Shown here: positions 51,594 to 59,982 of the stretch, piece by piece | How positions within the stretch are numbered: position 1 is the first letter of the stretch | How the letters are laid out: every line of letters begins with the position of its first letter | Origin: Dyella_A sp051962475 | GTDB taxonomy: Bacteria; Pseudomonadota; Gammaproteobacteria; Xanthomonadales; Rhodanobacteraceae | Direction: 5' to 3' | Length of the DNA: 64,000 nucleotides | Assembly: GCF_051962475.1 (NCBI RefSeq) | Contig: NZ_JBQCCF010000036.1 | Coordinates: 1-64,000, forward strand | Translations under genes and position numbers: made by a program | Notes under the pieces: generated by a model | What the model was told of the DNA's origin: nothing | The model's input: only the letters and a program-made list of their open reading frames with translations | Database searches by the model: none

Positions 51594-53358
51594 GCTCGGT
51601 GTCGTCGGCAACGGCAGCATCGCCGCCTTGATCGACCGGGACGCTCGTGTCGTGTGGGCCTGCCTGCCAACGTTCGACAGTGACGCCTCGTTCTGTGCGC
51701 TGCTTTCGCCGCGCCACGAGGGCGGCGACTGGACGATCGAACTGCAGGACCACGAACGCACCGAGCAGTGGTACGAGACCAACACCGCCGTGCTCGTCAC
51801 GCGCCTGTACGACCGCCACGGCGGAGCCATCGAAGTCACCGACTTCGCCCCCCGCTACCGCGCGCGCGGCCGCCTGTTCCATCCGGTGATGCTGGCCCGG
51901 CGCGTACGGCCGCTCGCCGGTGCGCCGCGCATTCGGGTGTTGCTGCGCCCGTTGTGCGACTACGGCGCCGAACCGGCGCTCGCCACGTCCGGCAGCAATC
52001 ACCTGCGCTACCGGCTCAGCGACACCACCATGCGGCTGACCAGCGACGTCCCGGTGCCAATGATCCAGCGCGCGCTGCCGTTCGGGCTCGACCGCCCCGC
52101 TCACTTCGTGCTCGGCCCGGACGAGACGCTCGACGAAAGCCCGGCCGATTTCATCGCGCTGGCGCTGCATCGCACGCAGGAATACTGGCGCGACTGGGTG
52201 CGCTATCTGTCGATTCCCTACGAATGGCAGGACGCGGTGATCCGCGCCGCCATCACGCTCAAGCTGTGCCAGTACGAGGCCACGGGGGCGATCGTCGCCG
52301 CGCTCACCACTTCCATTCCCGAAGCCGCCGGCACCGAGCGCAACTGGGACTATCGCTTCTGCTGGCTGCGCGACGCGGCCTTTACCGTGCGCGCGCTCAA
52401 CCGCCTCGGTGCGACGCGCACGATGGAGAACTACCTGCGCTACGTGTTCAACCTGGTCGCCGACCATGGCGACAGCGAGATCGGGCCGGTGTTCGGCATC
52501 ACCTTCGAGCGCGAACTGCACGAGCGTACGGCCGGCGCACTGGCCGGCTATCGCGGCATGGGGCCGGTGCGTATCGGCAACGACGCGTGGCGGCAGCGCC
52601 AGAACGATGTCTACGGTTCGCTGGTGCTGGCCTCGGCGCAGTTGTTCTTCGATCGTCGCATCGAACATCGCGGCGATGCACGCATGTTCGAACGGCTCGA
52701 GCAGATGGGCCGTCTCGCCCTGCGCATGGCCGAGCAGCCCGATGCGGGGCTGTGGGAATTCCGTGGCCGCGCCGCGGTGCACACCTACTCGGCAGCGATG
52801 TGCTGGGCCGCCTGCGACCGGCTCGCCCACATCGCCACCGAGCTCGGGCTCGATGAGCGCGCCCGGCACTGGCACGACGAGGCGACCGCGCTGCGCGCGC
52901 GCATCCTCGCGCAAAGCTGGAACGCGCGCCTGGGCCACTTCGTGGATGCCTACGGCGGCGAGCACCTGGACGCCAGCCTGCTGCTGTTGGCGGACATCGG
53001 CTTCATCGATGCCATGGACCCGCGGTTCGTTGCCACCGTCGACACGGTGGGCCGGGTGCTCGGTCGCGGCGACCACCTGTTCCGCTACATCGCCCCGGAC
53101 GACTTCGGCGCGCCGGAGACCAGCTTCAACATCTGCACATTCTGGTACATCGAGGCGCTGGCGGCGACCGGTCGGCGCGAGCGGGCACGGGCGATGTTCG
53201 AGCGCATGCTCGCGCAGCGCAACGCGCTCGGCCTGCTCTCCGAAGACATTGCGCCGACCTCCGGCGAGCACTGGGGCAACTTCCCGCAGACCTACTCGAT
53301 GGTGGGGCTGATCCAGGCCGCCATGCGGCTTTCACGTCGCTGGGAGGATGCCCTGTGA
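51553..53358 (+). CDS. Glycoside hydrolase family 15 (glucoamylase/trehalase-like)
   Basis: 601 residues, cytoplasmic (no signal peptide). N-terminal beta domain (VVGNGSIAALIDRDARVVWACLP), an (alpha/alpha)6 barrel with RNWDYRFCWLRDAAF, the acid Glu in AGLWEFRG and the base Glu in SGEHWGNFPQTYS. GH15 genes in this otsB-GH15-otsA arrangement may act on trehalose or on maltodextrins; the family cannot be read finer. AAGGAAA precedes ATG 51553. It overlaps otsB by 41 bases and otsA by 4. Confidence 0.9.
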   Translation: MTPARTETPQHDLELGVVGNGSIAALIDRDARVVWACLPTFDSDASFCALLSPRHEGGDWTIELQDHERTEQWYETNTAVLVTRLYDRHGGAIEVTDFAPRYRARGRLFHPVMLARRVRPLAGAPRIRVLLRPLCDYGAEPALATSGSNHLRYRLSDTTMRLTSDVPVPMIQRALPFGLDRPAHFVLGPDETLDESPADFIALALHRTQEYWRDWVRYLSIPYEWQDAVIRAAITLKLCQYEATGAIVAALTTSIPEAAGTERNWDYRFCWLRDAAFTVRALNRLGATRTMENYLRYVFNLVADHGDSEIGPVFGITFERELHERTAGALAGYRGMGPVRIGNDAWRQRQNDVYGSLVLASAQLFFDRRIEHRGDARMFERLEQMGRLALRMAEQPDAGLWEFRGRAAVHTYSAAMCWAACDRLAHIATELGLDERARHWHDEATALRARILAQSWNARLGHFVDAYGGEHLDASLLLLADIGFIDAMDPRFVATVDTVGRVLGRGDHLFRYIAPDDFGAPETSFNICTFWYIEALAATGRRERARAMFERMLAQRNALGLLSEDIAPTSGEHWGNFPQTYSMVGLIQAAMRLSRRWEDAL

Positions 53359-54734
53359 GCGGCCCGAAGAAACACGGGCGGCTGGTGGTGGTATCCAACC
53401 GCGTGGCGCTGCCGCAGCAGACCGCCACCGGCGGGCTGGCCTCGGCGATGCGTGTGGCGATGCGCGAGCGCGGCGGCCTGTGGTTCGGCTGGAGCGGCAA
53501 GATCAGCGCGGACAGCTCGCGCGTACAGCGCACTCAGGACGGGGCGATCGACTACGCCACCATCGACCTCACCCGCACCGATCACGACGAGTTCTATGCC
53601 GGCTTCGCCAATCGCGCGCTGTGGCCGCTGCTGCATTACCGGCCCGACCTGGTGGATTACCAGCGCGGCCATCTGGACGGGTATCTGCGGGTCAATGCGC
53701 TGTTTGCCGATCACCTGGTTGAGCTGCTCAAGCCCGACGATGTGATCTGGGTGCACGATTACCACCTGATTCCCCTGGCCTCTCACCTGCGCGAGCGCGG
53801 GGTGAAGAACCGCATCGGCTTCTTCCTGCACACACCACTGCCGGCCGCCGGCCTGCTGATCGGCCTGCCACAACACCGGGCGCTGTTCGAGACACTGGCC
53901 GCCTACGACCTGGTTGGCGTGCACACGGCGCGCGACCTGCGCGCGCTGGAAGAATATTTCCTGCACGAGATCGGCGGCGCGATGCGCCCTGGCGGGCGTA
54001 TCCGCGCGGCCAACGGACGCAGTTTCCGCGCTGGCGTGTTCCCCATCAGCATCGAAACCGACCTGGTCGAGCAAACCGCCCGCGAGGCCGCTCAGTTGGA
54101 GGAGATCGCCCAGCTGCGCGCCAGCCTGCAGGGCCGCGCGTTGATCATCGGCGTGGACCGGCTGGACTATTCCAAGGGCTTGCCCGAGCGCTTCCGCGCC
54201 TACGATCACCTGCTCGATCGCAGCCCGGAGCTGCACCGGCAGATCACCTTTCTGCAGATCGCGCCCCCCTCGCGCGGCTCCGTGCCGGAGTACCGGCAGA
54301 TCCGACGCGAACTGGAACGCTTGGCCGGCCACATCAACGGCAAGTACGCTGCGCCGGACTGGGTGCCGATCCGCTACGTCAACCAGTCTTTCCCGCACCG
54401 CCTGCTGAGCGGCTACTACCGCACCGCGCGGGTCGCGCTGATAACACCGCTGCGCGACGGCATGAACCTGGTGGCGAAGGAATACGTCGCCTGTCAGGAC
54501 CCGAAGAATCCCGGTGTACTGGTGCTCTCACGCTTTGCAGGCGCCGCGCACGAGCTGACCGATGCGCTGCTGGTGAATCCTGCCGACCCGGCCGAGGTCG
54601 CCAACGCCCTGGAACGCGCCCTGAAAATGCCGCTACGCGAACGTCGCCAGCGCTGGCGCGCCATGATGGATGTGCTGGAAAAGCAGGACATCACCGCCTG
54701 GTGCCAGTCGTTCCTGCATCGGCTCATTGGCTGA
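53355..54734 (+). CDS. otsA: Trehalose-6-phosphate synthase
   Basis: 459-residue GT20 enzyme that joins UDP-glucose and glucose 6-phosphate. Visible are LVVVSNRVALPQQTATGGLA, VWVHDYHLIPLA-like IWVHDYHLIPLA, and the C-terminal RVALITPLRDGMNLVAKEYVA. GTG start overlaps the GH15 stop (GTGA). With otsB it makes the osmoprotectant trehalose. Confidence 0.96.
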   Translation: MSGPKKHGRLVVVSNRVALPQQTATGGLASAMRVAMRERGGLWFGWSGKISADSSRVQRTQDGAIDYATIDLTRTDHDEFYAGFANRALWPLLHYRPDLVDYQRGHLDGYLRVNALFADHLVELLKPDDVIWVHDYHLIPLASHLRERGVKNRIGFFLHTPLPAAGLLIGLPQHRALFETLAAYDLVGVHTARDLRALEEYFLHEIGGAMRPGGRIRAANGRSFRAGVFPISIETDLVEQTAREAAQLEEIAQLRASLQGRALIIGVDRLDYSKGLPERFRAYDHLLDRSPELHRQITFLQIAPPSRGSVPEYRQIRRELERLAGHINGKYAAPDWVPIRYVNQSFPHRLLSGYYRTARVALITPLRDGMNLVAKEYVACQDPKNPGVLVLSRFAGAAHELTDALLVNPADPAEVANALERALKMPLRERRQRWRAMMDVLEKQDITAWCQSFLHRLIG

Positions 54735-54749
54735 GCACGCTCCGCCCGC

Positions 54750-55520
54750 TCAGGACGATGCCGTCACCTCGCCCAGCCAGATCACGCTGGCGAAGCGGCC
54801 ACTGCGCGCGCCGTCGCGGCGGTACGAATAGAAGCGCGGGTCGGTGAACGTGTCGAAATCACCACCGCCGACCCGCGCGACGCCCAGCGCCGCCAGCCGT
54901 CGCCGAGCGAGCGCCGCCAGATCGCAGCGCCAATGCCCCGGACGCGTCGGCACGAAGCATGCTGCGGCGCCCGCATCGCCATCGACGAACGCGGCGCGCA
55001 CTTCCTCACCCACCTCGTAGCTGGCGAGGCCGATGCACGGACCCAGCCAGGCCTGCAACTGTGCCGCATCGGTCGCCATCGCAGCGACCGTACGCTCGAT
55101 CACGCCGGCGGCCAGCCCCCGCCAGCCGGCATGGGCGGCACCGATCACGCCGCCATCGTCGCTGCACAACAGCATCGGCAGGCAATCGGCAGTAAGGATC
55201 ACCAGCGGCTGGCCGCGCTCGCGGGTGATCGCAGCATCGGCCCGCGGCTCGTTCGCAACAACACGCTGCACGACGACCACGTCGGTACCATGGACCTGCT
55301 CCAGCCACTGCGGCGTACGCGGCAAACCCAGCGCGGCCTGCAGCGCCGCACGGTTGGCACCGACGGCCGATGCCTCATCGCCGCTGCGCGCCCCCAGGTT
55401 GAAGCAGTCGTAGGGAGCGAGGGAGCTGCCCGGCCCCTGCCGCGTACTTACCGCCGCGCACACGCCGGGCGGGGTCTGCCATGCAGGCACGACCCAGGCC
55501 GGATCGCCGTTCGGAAACAT
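54750..55520 (-). CDS. pgeF: Laccase-domain purine nucleoside phosphorylase/polyphenol oxidase PgeF (YfiH)
   Basis: 256 residues of the DUF152/LACC1 family. Metal ligands lie in EQVHGTDVV, TADCLPMLL and AAHAGWRGLAAGV. E. coli YfiH edits peptidoglycan precursors (L-Ser in place of L-Ala). It follows rluD with three bases between; rluD-yfiH-clpB is a conserved trio, here split by the trehalose genes. Confidence 0.92.
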   Translation of the reverse strand: MFPNGDPAWVVPAWQTPPGVCAAVSTRQGPGSSLAPYDCFNLGARSGDEASAVGANRAALQAALGLPRTPQWLEQVHGTDVVVVQRVVANEPRADAAITRERGQPLVILTADCLPMLLCSDDGGVIGAAHAGWRGLAAGVIERTVAAMATDAAQLQAWLGPCIGLASYEVGEEVRAAFVDGDAGAAACFVPTRPGHWRCDLAALARRRLAALGVARVGGGDFDTFTDPRFYSYRRDGARSGRFASVIWLGEVTASS

Positions 55521-55523
55521 CGG

Positions 55524-56498
55524 CTAGTCCTCCAGTGGCCCGCGCTCGGCGAGGTCGGTACGCAGCGCCGCGATCAGCGCTTCGAGGTCTGACGGCCGCG
55601 GCGCGGTGAACGCAAGCGCCTCGCCGGTCGCCGGATGCACGAAGGCCAGCCGTTCGGCGTGCAGCGCCTGACGACGGAAGGCGCGCAGCACGGCGATCAG
55701 CGCATCGCTGGCGCCCTTGGGCAGGCGCAGGCCGCCGCCGTACAGCGGGTCGCCGACCAGCGCATGGTGGATGTGCGCCATGTGCACGCGGATCTGGTGC
55801 GTGCGGCCGGTCTCCAGGTTGCACTGGATCAGCGCGTGCGCCCGGAAACGCTCGCGCAGGCGATAGTGGGTGACGGCGCGCTTGCCGTCTTCCTCGTCGC
55901 GTACCGCCTGGCGCAGGCGGTCGCCCATGTGCCGGCCGATCGGCGCATCCACGGTGCCGCCAGCGACCAGCGTGCCCAGCACCACTGCCTCGTACTGCCG
56001 CTCCACGTCGTGGCGCGAGAGCATATCCACCAGCGCGGTATGGGTGGCCAACGTCCGGGCCACCACCATCAGGCCGGAGGTGTCCTTGTCCAGCCGGTGC
56101 ACGATGCCGCCACGCGGCAGCTCTGCCAGCGCCGGATCGTGGTGCAGCAGGGCGTTGAGCACGGTACCGGCGGGGTTGCCTGCGCCCGGATGCACCACCA
56201 GCCCGGCCGGTTTGTTGAGCACCAACAGGTGCTCGTCTTCGTAGACGATATCCAGCGCGATGGGCTCGGCGGTGCTGGTCACCTCGGTGGCCAGCTCGGC
56301 CTCCAGGCGCACCTGCTCGCCACCGCGCAGCAGGTGCCGCGGCGCCGCCTGAGCGCCGTCCAGGGTGATCGCGCCGGCCTTGATCCAGCCGGCCAGGCGG
56401 GAGCGCGAATAGTCGGGGAACATCTCGGCCACGGTCTGGTCGAACCTGCGACCCGCGGCAGCCAGCGGCACCACGGCCTCGTGGCGAATGGTGGTCAT
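55524..56498 (-). CDS. rluD: 23S rRNA pseudouridine synthase RluD
   Basis: 324 residues: N-terminal S4 domain (SRSRLAGWIKAGAITLDG) and the catalytic domain with D137 in HRLDKDTSGL and NLETGRTHQIRVHMA. Isomerises uridines 1911, 1915 and 1917 in helix 69 of 23S rRNA. Divergent from bamD, as in many gammaproteobacteria. Confidence 0.95.
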   Translation of the reverse strand: MTTIRHEAVVPLAAAGRRFDQTVAEMFPDYSRSRLAGWIKAGAITLDGAQAAPRHLLRGGEQVRLEAELATEVTSTAEPIALDIVYEDEHLLVLNKPAGLVVHPGAGNPAGTVLNALLHHDPALAELPRGGIVHRLDKDTSGLMVVARTLATHTALVDMLSRHDVERQYEAVVLGTLVAGGTVDAPIGRHMGDRLRQAVRDEEDGKRAVTHYRLRERFRAHALIQCNLETGRTHQIRVHMAHIHHALVGDPLYGGGLRLPKGASDALIAVLRAFRRQALHAERLAFVHPATGEALAFTAPRPSDLEALIAALRTDLAERGPLED

Positions 56499-56530
56499 GC
56501 CCCGCCCCGCGAGGCCCGGCCGGTTTCGGC

Positions 56531-56536
56531 TATCAT
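56531..56536 (+). promoter_or_regulatory. Candidate -10 element of bamD
   Basis: TATCAT in an otherwise GC-rich stretch, 34 bases before the start codon. No good -35 was found. Confidence 0.4.
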
Positions 56537-56569
56537 GCCTTTTCGATCAAACATCTGAATTCCTTGCCC

Positions 56570-57394
56570 ATGCGTATTTCCAAACTGCTCGTCGTGCTCG
56601 GCCTGGCCCTCACGATGAGCGCGTGCTCGATGTTCAAAGGCAAGCGCGACTCCATCGACACGCTGCCGGTGGCCCAGCTTTACAGCAAGGCCCACAACGA
56701 TCTGGAAAACGGCGACTACGCCGCCGCCGCGAAAGCTTATCAGCGTCTGATCGCGCGCTTCCCCTCGGGCGACTACAACGAGCAGTCGCAGCTCGAGCTG
56801 GCCTATGCCCAGTACAAGGACAACGAGCCGGAAGACGCCTATTCCACGATCAACCGCTTCATCAAGACCTACCCGACCAACAAGCACGTCGATTACGCCT
56901 ACTACCTGCGCGGCCTGATCAACTTCGGGCGTACCTCGGGAATCATCGAGCGCTACATCTCCCGCTCCGGCTCGGAAAGCCGCCGCGACCAGGGCTACAA
57001 CCTGAAGTCGTTCGATGACTTCACCGAGCTCACCCGCCGCTTCCCGGACAGCGCCTACGCCGCGGACGCCCGTCAGCGCATGATCTACCTGCGCAACGTG
57101 CTGGCCCAGTTCGAGATCAACGTGGCCGAGTTCTACCTGCGCAACAAGGCTTTCGTGGCCTCGGCCGATCGCGCGCAGTACGTGGTGGAGCATTACCAGC
57201 AGGCGCCGCAGATCGCCGACGCGCTGGCCATCCTCGCCCGCAGCTACAACTCGCTGGATCGCAAGGAGCAGGCCGAGCAGGTGCGCAAGGTGTTGGCGTT
57301 GAACTATCCGGATCACCCGTACCTGACCGATCCGAAGTGGCCGCACGCGCCGTCCACGCTGCGCAAGATGGTGCCGTTCTCCGGTCACCACTGA
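56570..57394 (+). CDS. bamD: Outer membrane assembly factor BamD
   Basis: 274-residue lipoprotein of the BAM complex that inserts outer-membrane proteins. Lipobox TMSAC (lipidated C19) and five TPR-like repeats (ENGDYAAAAKAYQRLIARFP, SFDDFTELTRRFPDS). ATG at 56570 fits the lipoprotein leader MRISKLLVVLGL; a TTG two codons earlier is unneeded. Confidence 0.96.
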   Translation: MRISKLLVVLGLALTMSACSMFKGKRDSIDTLPVAQLYSKAHNDLENGDYAAAAKAYQRLIARFPSGDYNEQSQLELAYAQYKDNEPEDAYSTINRFIKTYPTNKHVDYAYYLRGLINFGRTSGIIERYISRSGSESRRDQGYNLKSFDDFTELTRRFPDSAYAADARQRMIYLRNVLAQFEINVAEFYLRNKAFVASADRAQYVVEHYQQAPQIADALAILARSYNSLDRKEQAEQVRKVLALNYPDHPYLTDPKWPHAPSTLRKMVPFSGHH

Positions 57395-57412
57395 CGCCTC
57401 TCGACCATCGAG

Positions 57413-57445
57413 AAAAAAAGCCGGCGAGCGATCGCCGGCTTTTTT
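57413..57445 (+). terminator. Intrinsic terminator of bamD
   Basis: A-tract, stem AAGCCGGCGA-GCGA-TCGCCGGCTT and then a T-tract. A-runs on both sides suggest use from either direction. Confidence 0.9.
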
Positions 57446-57546
57446 GTTGCCTGGACCCTGCGGCAGCGACGCGGCCCGCAACGGCTGGCCGGCGCAGCCC
57501 GGCGCCGTGATGGCCGCCGACAAGAAGAACCGGATGTCCGACAAAA

Positions 57547-57575
57547 CAAAAGGCCGCGGGTCACGCGGCCTTTTG
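57547..57575 (-). terminator. Intrinsic terminator of sucCD
   Basis: CAAAAGGCCGCG/CGCGGCCTTTTG, 12-bp perfect stem with a 5-base loop, 38 bases past the sucD stop. Confidence 0.85.
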
Positions 57576-57613
57576 CATGGGTACCTGACGGCACCGATTC
57601 GCTCGATGGAGCC

Positions 57614-58486
57614 TTACTTCATCAGCTTGGCGAGCGTCTTGCCCAGGTCGGCCGGCGACTTCACCGTGGTGACGCCGGCCTTCTCCAGCGCGGCGAACTT
57701 GGCTTCCGCCGTGCCCTTGCCGCCGGAGATGATCGCACCGGCGTGGCCCATGCGCTTGCCGGCCGGGGCCGAGGCACCGGCGATGAACGACACCACCGGC
57801 TTGGTCACGTACTCGGCGATGAACTCGGCCGCGTCTTCCTCGGCGCTGCCGCCGATCTCGCCGACCATGATGATGCCCTCGGTCTGCGGATCGTCCTGGA
57901 ACAGCTTCAGGCAGTCGATGAAGTTCAGTCCGTTGATCGGGTCGCCGCCGATGCCGATGCAGGTGGACTGGCCCAGGCCTTCGTTGGTGGTCTGGAACAC
58001 CGCTTCATAGGTCAGCGTGCCCGAACGCGACACGATGCCGACCTTGCCCGGCTTGTGGATGTGCCCCGGCATGATGCCGATCTTGCACTCGCCCGGGGTG
58101 ATGATGCCGGGGCAGTTCGGCCCGATCAGCACGGTTTCCGGATGCTGCGCCAGCACGTTCTTCACGCGCAGCATGTCCAGCACCGGGATGCCCTCGGTGA
58201 TCGCCACGATCACGCGGATGCCCGCGTCGATCGCTTCCAGGATCGAGTCGGCCGCGAACGGTGGCGGCACGAAGATCACCGACGCATCGGCGCCGGTCTC
58301 GACCACGGCCTCTTCGACCGAATTGAACACCGGCAGACCGATGTGCTCGGAACCGCCCTTGCCCGGAGTCACGCCGCCGACGACCTGGGTGCCGTAGTCC
58401 AGCGCCTGCTGCGCATGGAAGGTGCCCTGCTGGCCGGTGAAGCCCTGCACCAGCACCTTGGTATTTTTGTTGACGAGAACGCTCAT
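57614..58486 (-). CDS. sucD: Succinyl-CoA synthetase, alpha subunit
   Basis: 290 residues. CoA-binding Rossmann domain with VQGFTGQQGTFH, GIGGDPINGLNF, and the phosphorylated histidine H248 in GHAGAIISGGKGTA. TCA-cycle step from succinyl-CoA to succinate with nucleotide triphosphate formed. Follows sucC with 14 bases between. Confidence 0.97.
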   Translation of the reverse strand: MSVLVNKNTKVLVQGFTGQQGTFHAQQALDYGTQVVGGVTPGKGGSEHIGLPVFNSVEEAVVETGADASVIFVPPPFAADSILEAIDAGIRVIVAITEGIPVLDMLRVKNVLAQHPETVLIGPNCPGIITPGECKIGIMPGHIHKPGKVGIVSRSGTLTYEAVFQTTNEGLGQSTCIGIGGDPINGLNFIDCLKLFQDDPQTEGIIMVGEIGGSAEEDAAEFIAEYVTKPVVSFIAGASAPAGKRMGHAGAIISGGKGTAEAKFAALEKAGVTTVKSPADLGKTLAKLMK

Positions 58487-58500
58487 GTTTCGATTGCTCC

Positions 58501-59664
58501 TCAGGCCTTGGCCGCAGCCACGGCTTTCTGCGCCGCATCGTTGAGATCGTCGGCCGGCGTGATCGCCAGGCCGGAGTTGGCCAGCAGTTCGCGGCCCAGC
58601 TCGACGTTGGTGCCCTGCAGGCGCACCACGACCGGAATCTGCAGACCCACTTCCTTCACCGCGGCGATGATGCCCTCAGCGATCAGATCGCAGCGCACGA
58701 TGCCGCCGAAGATGTTGACCAGGATGGCCTTCACCTTGTCGGAGGAGAGGATCAGCTTGAACGCCTCGGTCACGCGCTCCTTGGTGGCGCCGCCGCCGAC
58801 GTCGAGGAAGTTGGCCGGCTCACCGCCCGCCAGCTTGATCACGTCCATGGTGGCCATGGCCAGGCCTGCGCCGTTGACCATGCAGCCGATGGTGCCGTCC
58901 ATCGTCACGTAGTTGAGGTTGTGCTGCACTGCAGCCGCCTCGGCCGCGTCTTCCTGGGTCAGGTCGCGCATGGCGGCCAGGTCGGCGTGGCGGAACTCGG
59001 CGTTGTCGTCGGAGTTGACCTTGCCGTCGAGCGCGGCGAGGTTGCCGTCCTCGAGGATGGCGAGCGGGTTGAGCTCGACCAGCGACAGGTCCTTCTCGTT
59101 GAACAGCTTGTACAGGCCCAGCATGATCTTGGTCAGCTGGCCGACCTGCTTGGCGTTAAGGTCCATCGCGAAGCCGAGCTGGCGGCACTGGTACGGCTGC
59201 AGGCCCTCGACGAAGTCCACCACGATGGTGTGGATGTCTTCCGGGGTGTCCTTGGCCACCTGCTCGATGTCCACGCCGCCGTGCTTGGAGGCGATGAACG
59301 AGACCGACTTGGAATCGCGGTCCACCAGGATCGACAGGTACAGCTCCTTGGCGATGTTGGTCGCGTCGGTGACCAGCACCAGGTTCACCGGCAGCGCGCG
59401 GCCGGCCGACTGGTAGGTCTCCATGTTCGTGCCCAGCATGCCCTTGGCGGCCGCGCGGACATCGTCGAGGCTGCGGCAGAACTTCACGCCGCCGGCCTTG
59501 CCGCGGCCGCCTGCGTGGATCTGCGCCTTGACCATCCACTGCGTGCCGCCCAGATGCTTGGCGGCATCGACAGCGGCGTCGGGGGAATTGGCAACCTTGC
59601 CCGGCGGGACGGCGATGCCGTACTGCGCGAACAGCTCTTTGGCCTGGTACTCGTGGAAATTCAT
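58501..59664 (-). CDS. sucC: Succinyl-CoA synthetase, beta subunit
   Basis: 387 residues. ATP-grasp domain from MNFHEYQAKELFAQYGI, GGRGKAGGVK, and LVELNPLAILEDGNLAALD, then the ligase domain with GCMVNGAGLAMATMDVIK and VNIFGGIVRCD. ATG 59664 is preceded by GAGG. Divergent from pilS. Confidence 0.97.
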   Translation of the reverse strand: MNFHEYQAKELFAQYGIAVPPGKVANSPDAAVDAAKHLGGTQWMVKAQIHAGGRGKAGGVKFCRSLDDVRAAAKGMLGTNMETYQSAGRALPVNLVLVTDATNIAKELYLSILVDRDSKSVSFIASKHGGVDIEQVAKDTPEDIHTIVVDFVEGLQPYQCRQLGFAMDLNAKQVGQLTKIMLGLYKLFNEKDLSLVELNPLAILEDGNLAALDGKVNSDDNAEFRHADLAAMRDLTQEDAAEAAAVQHNLNYVTMDGTIGCMVNGAGLAMATMDVIKLAGGEPANFLDVGGGATKERVTEAFKLILSSDKVKAILVNIFGGIVRCDLIAEGIIAAVKEVGLQIPVVVRLQGTNVELGRELLANSGLAITPADDLNDAAQKAVAAAKA

Positions 59665-59982
59665 TCGATACCTCGAGTGAATGGGGGACGTGTCGAACCC
59701 TCGCACCTGGCTGGGGCGAGGGTTCGGGAGAGTCGGACGGCGGTTGAGGAACGCTGCCGGCGTGCAAAGCGCTGCCGTGGTGGGCCGGTCGGGCGCGCCG
59801 GGGGCGCGAGGACCGATCACCGCAGAACGGCGCAGTACGGCCGCGCATTTTCGCAGCAGCGGGCCCGGATGGAAAGGGCGGGGCGCACTGCGACGCTTCC
59901 GGACCACGCTGCGCAAGGCGCGACAGCGCGTCTATACTCGCCCGCAACCCGTCCCGATTCCTGCTGCGGAGTGCGCATCGAC
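59665..59982. other. sucC-pilS divergent intergenic region
   Basis: 318 bases with no gene. It contains a good -10 hexamer TATACT at 59933-59938 for pilS, with a poor -35. No repeat or terminator was found. Confidence 0.5.

Noticed and set aside
58921..59982. In-frame N-terminal extension of pilS across the antisense of sucC
   Set aside because: Composition is that of an antisense frame; PilS starts with its own GTG near 59983.
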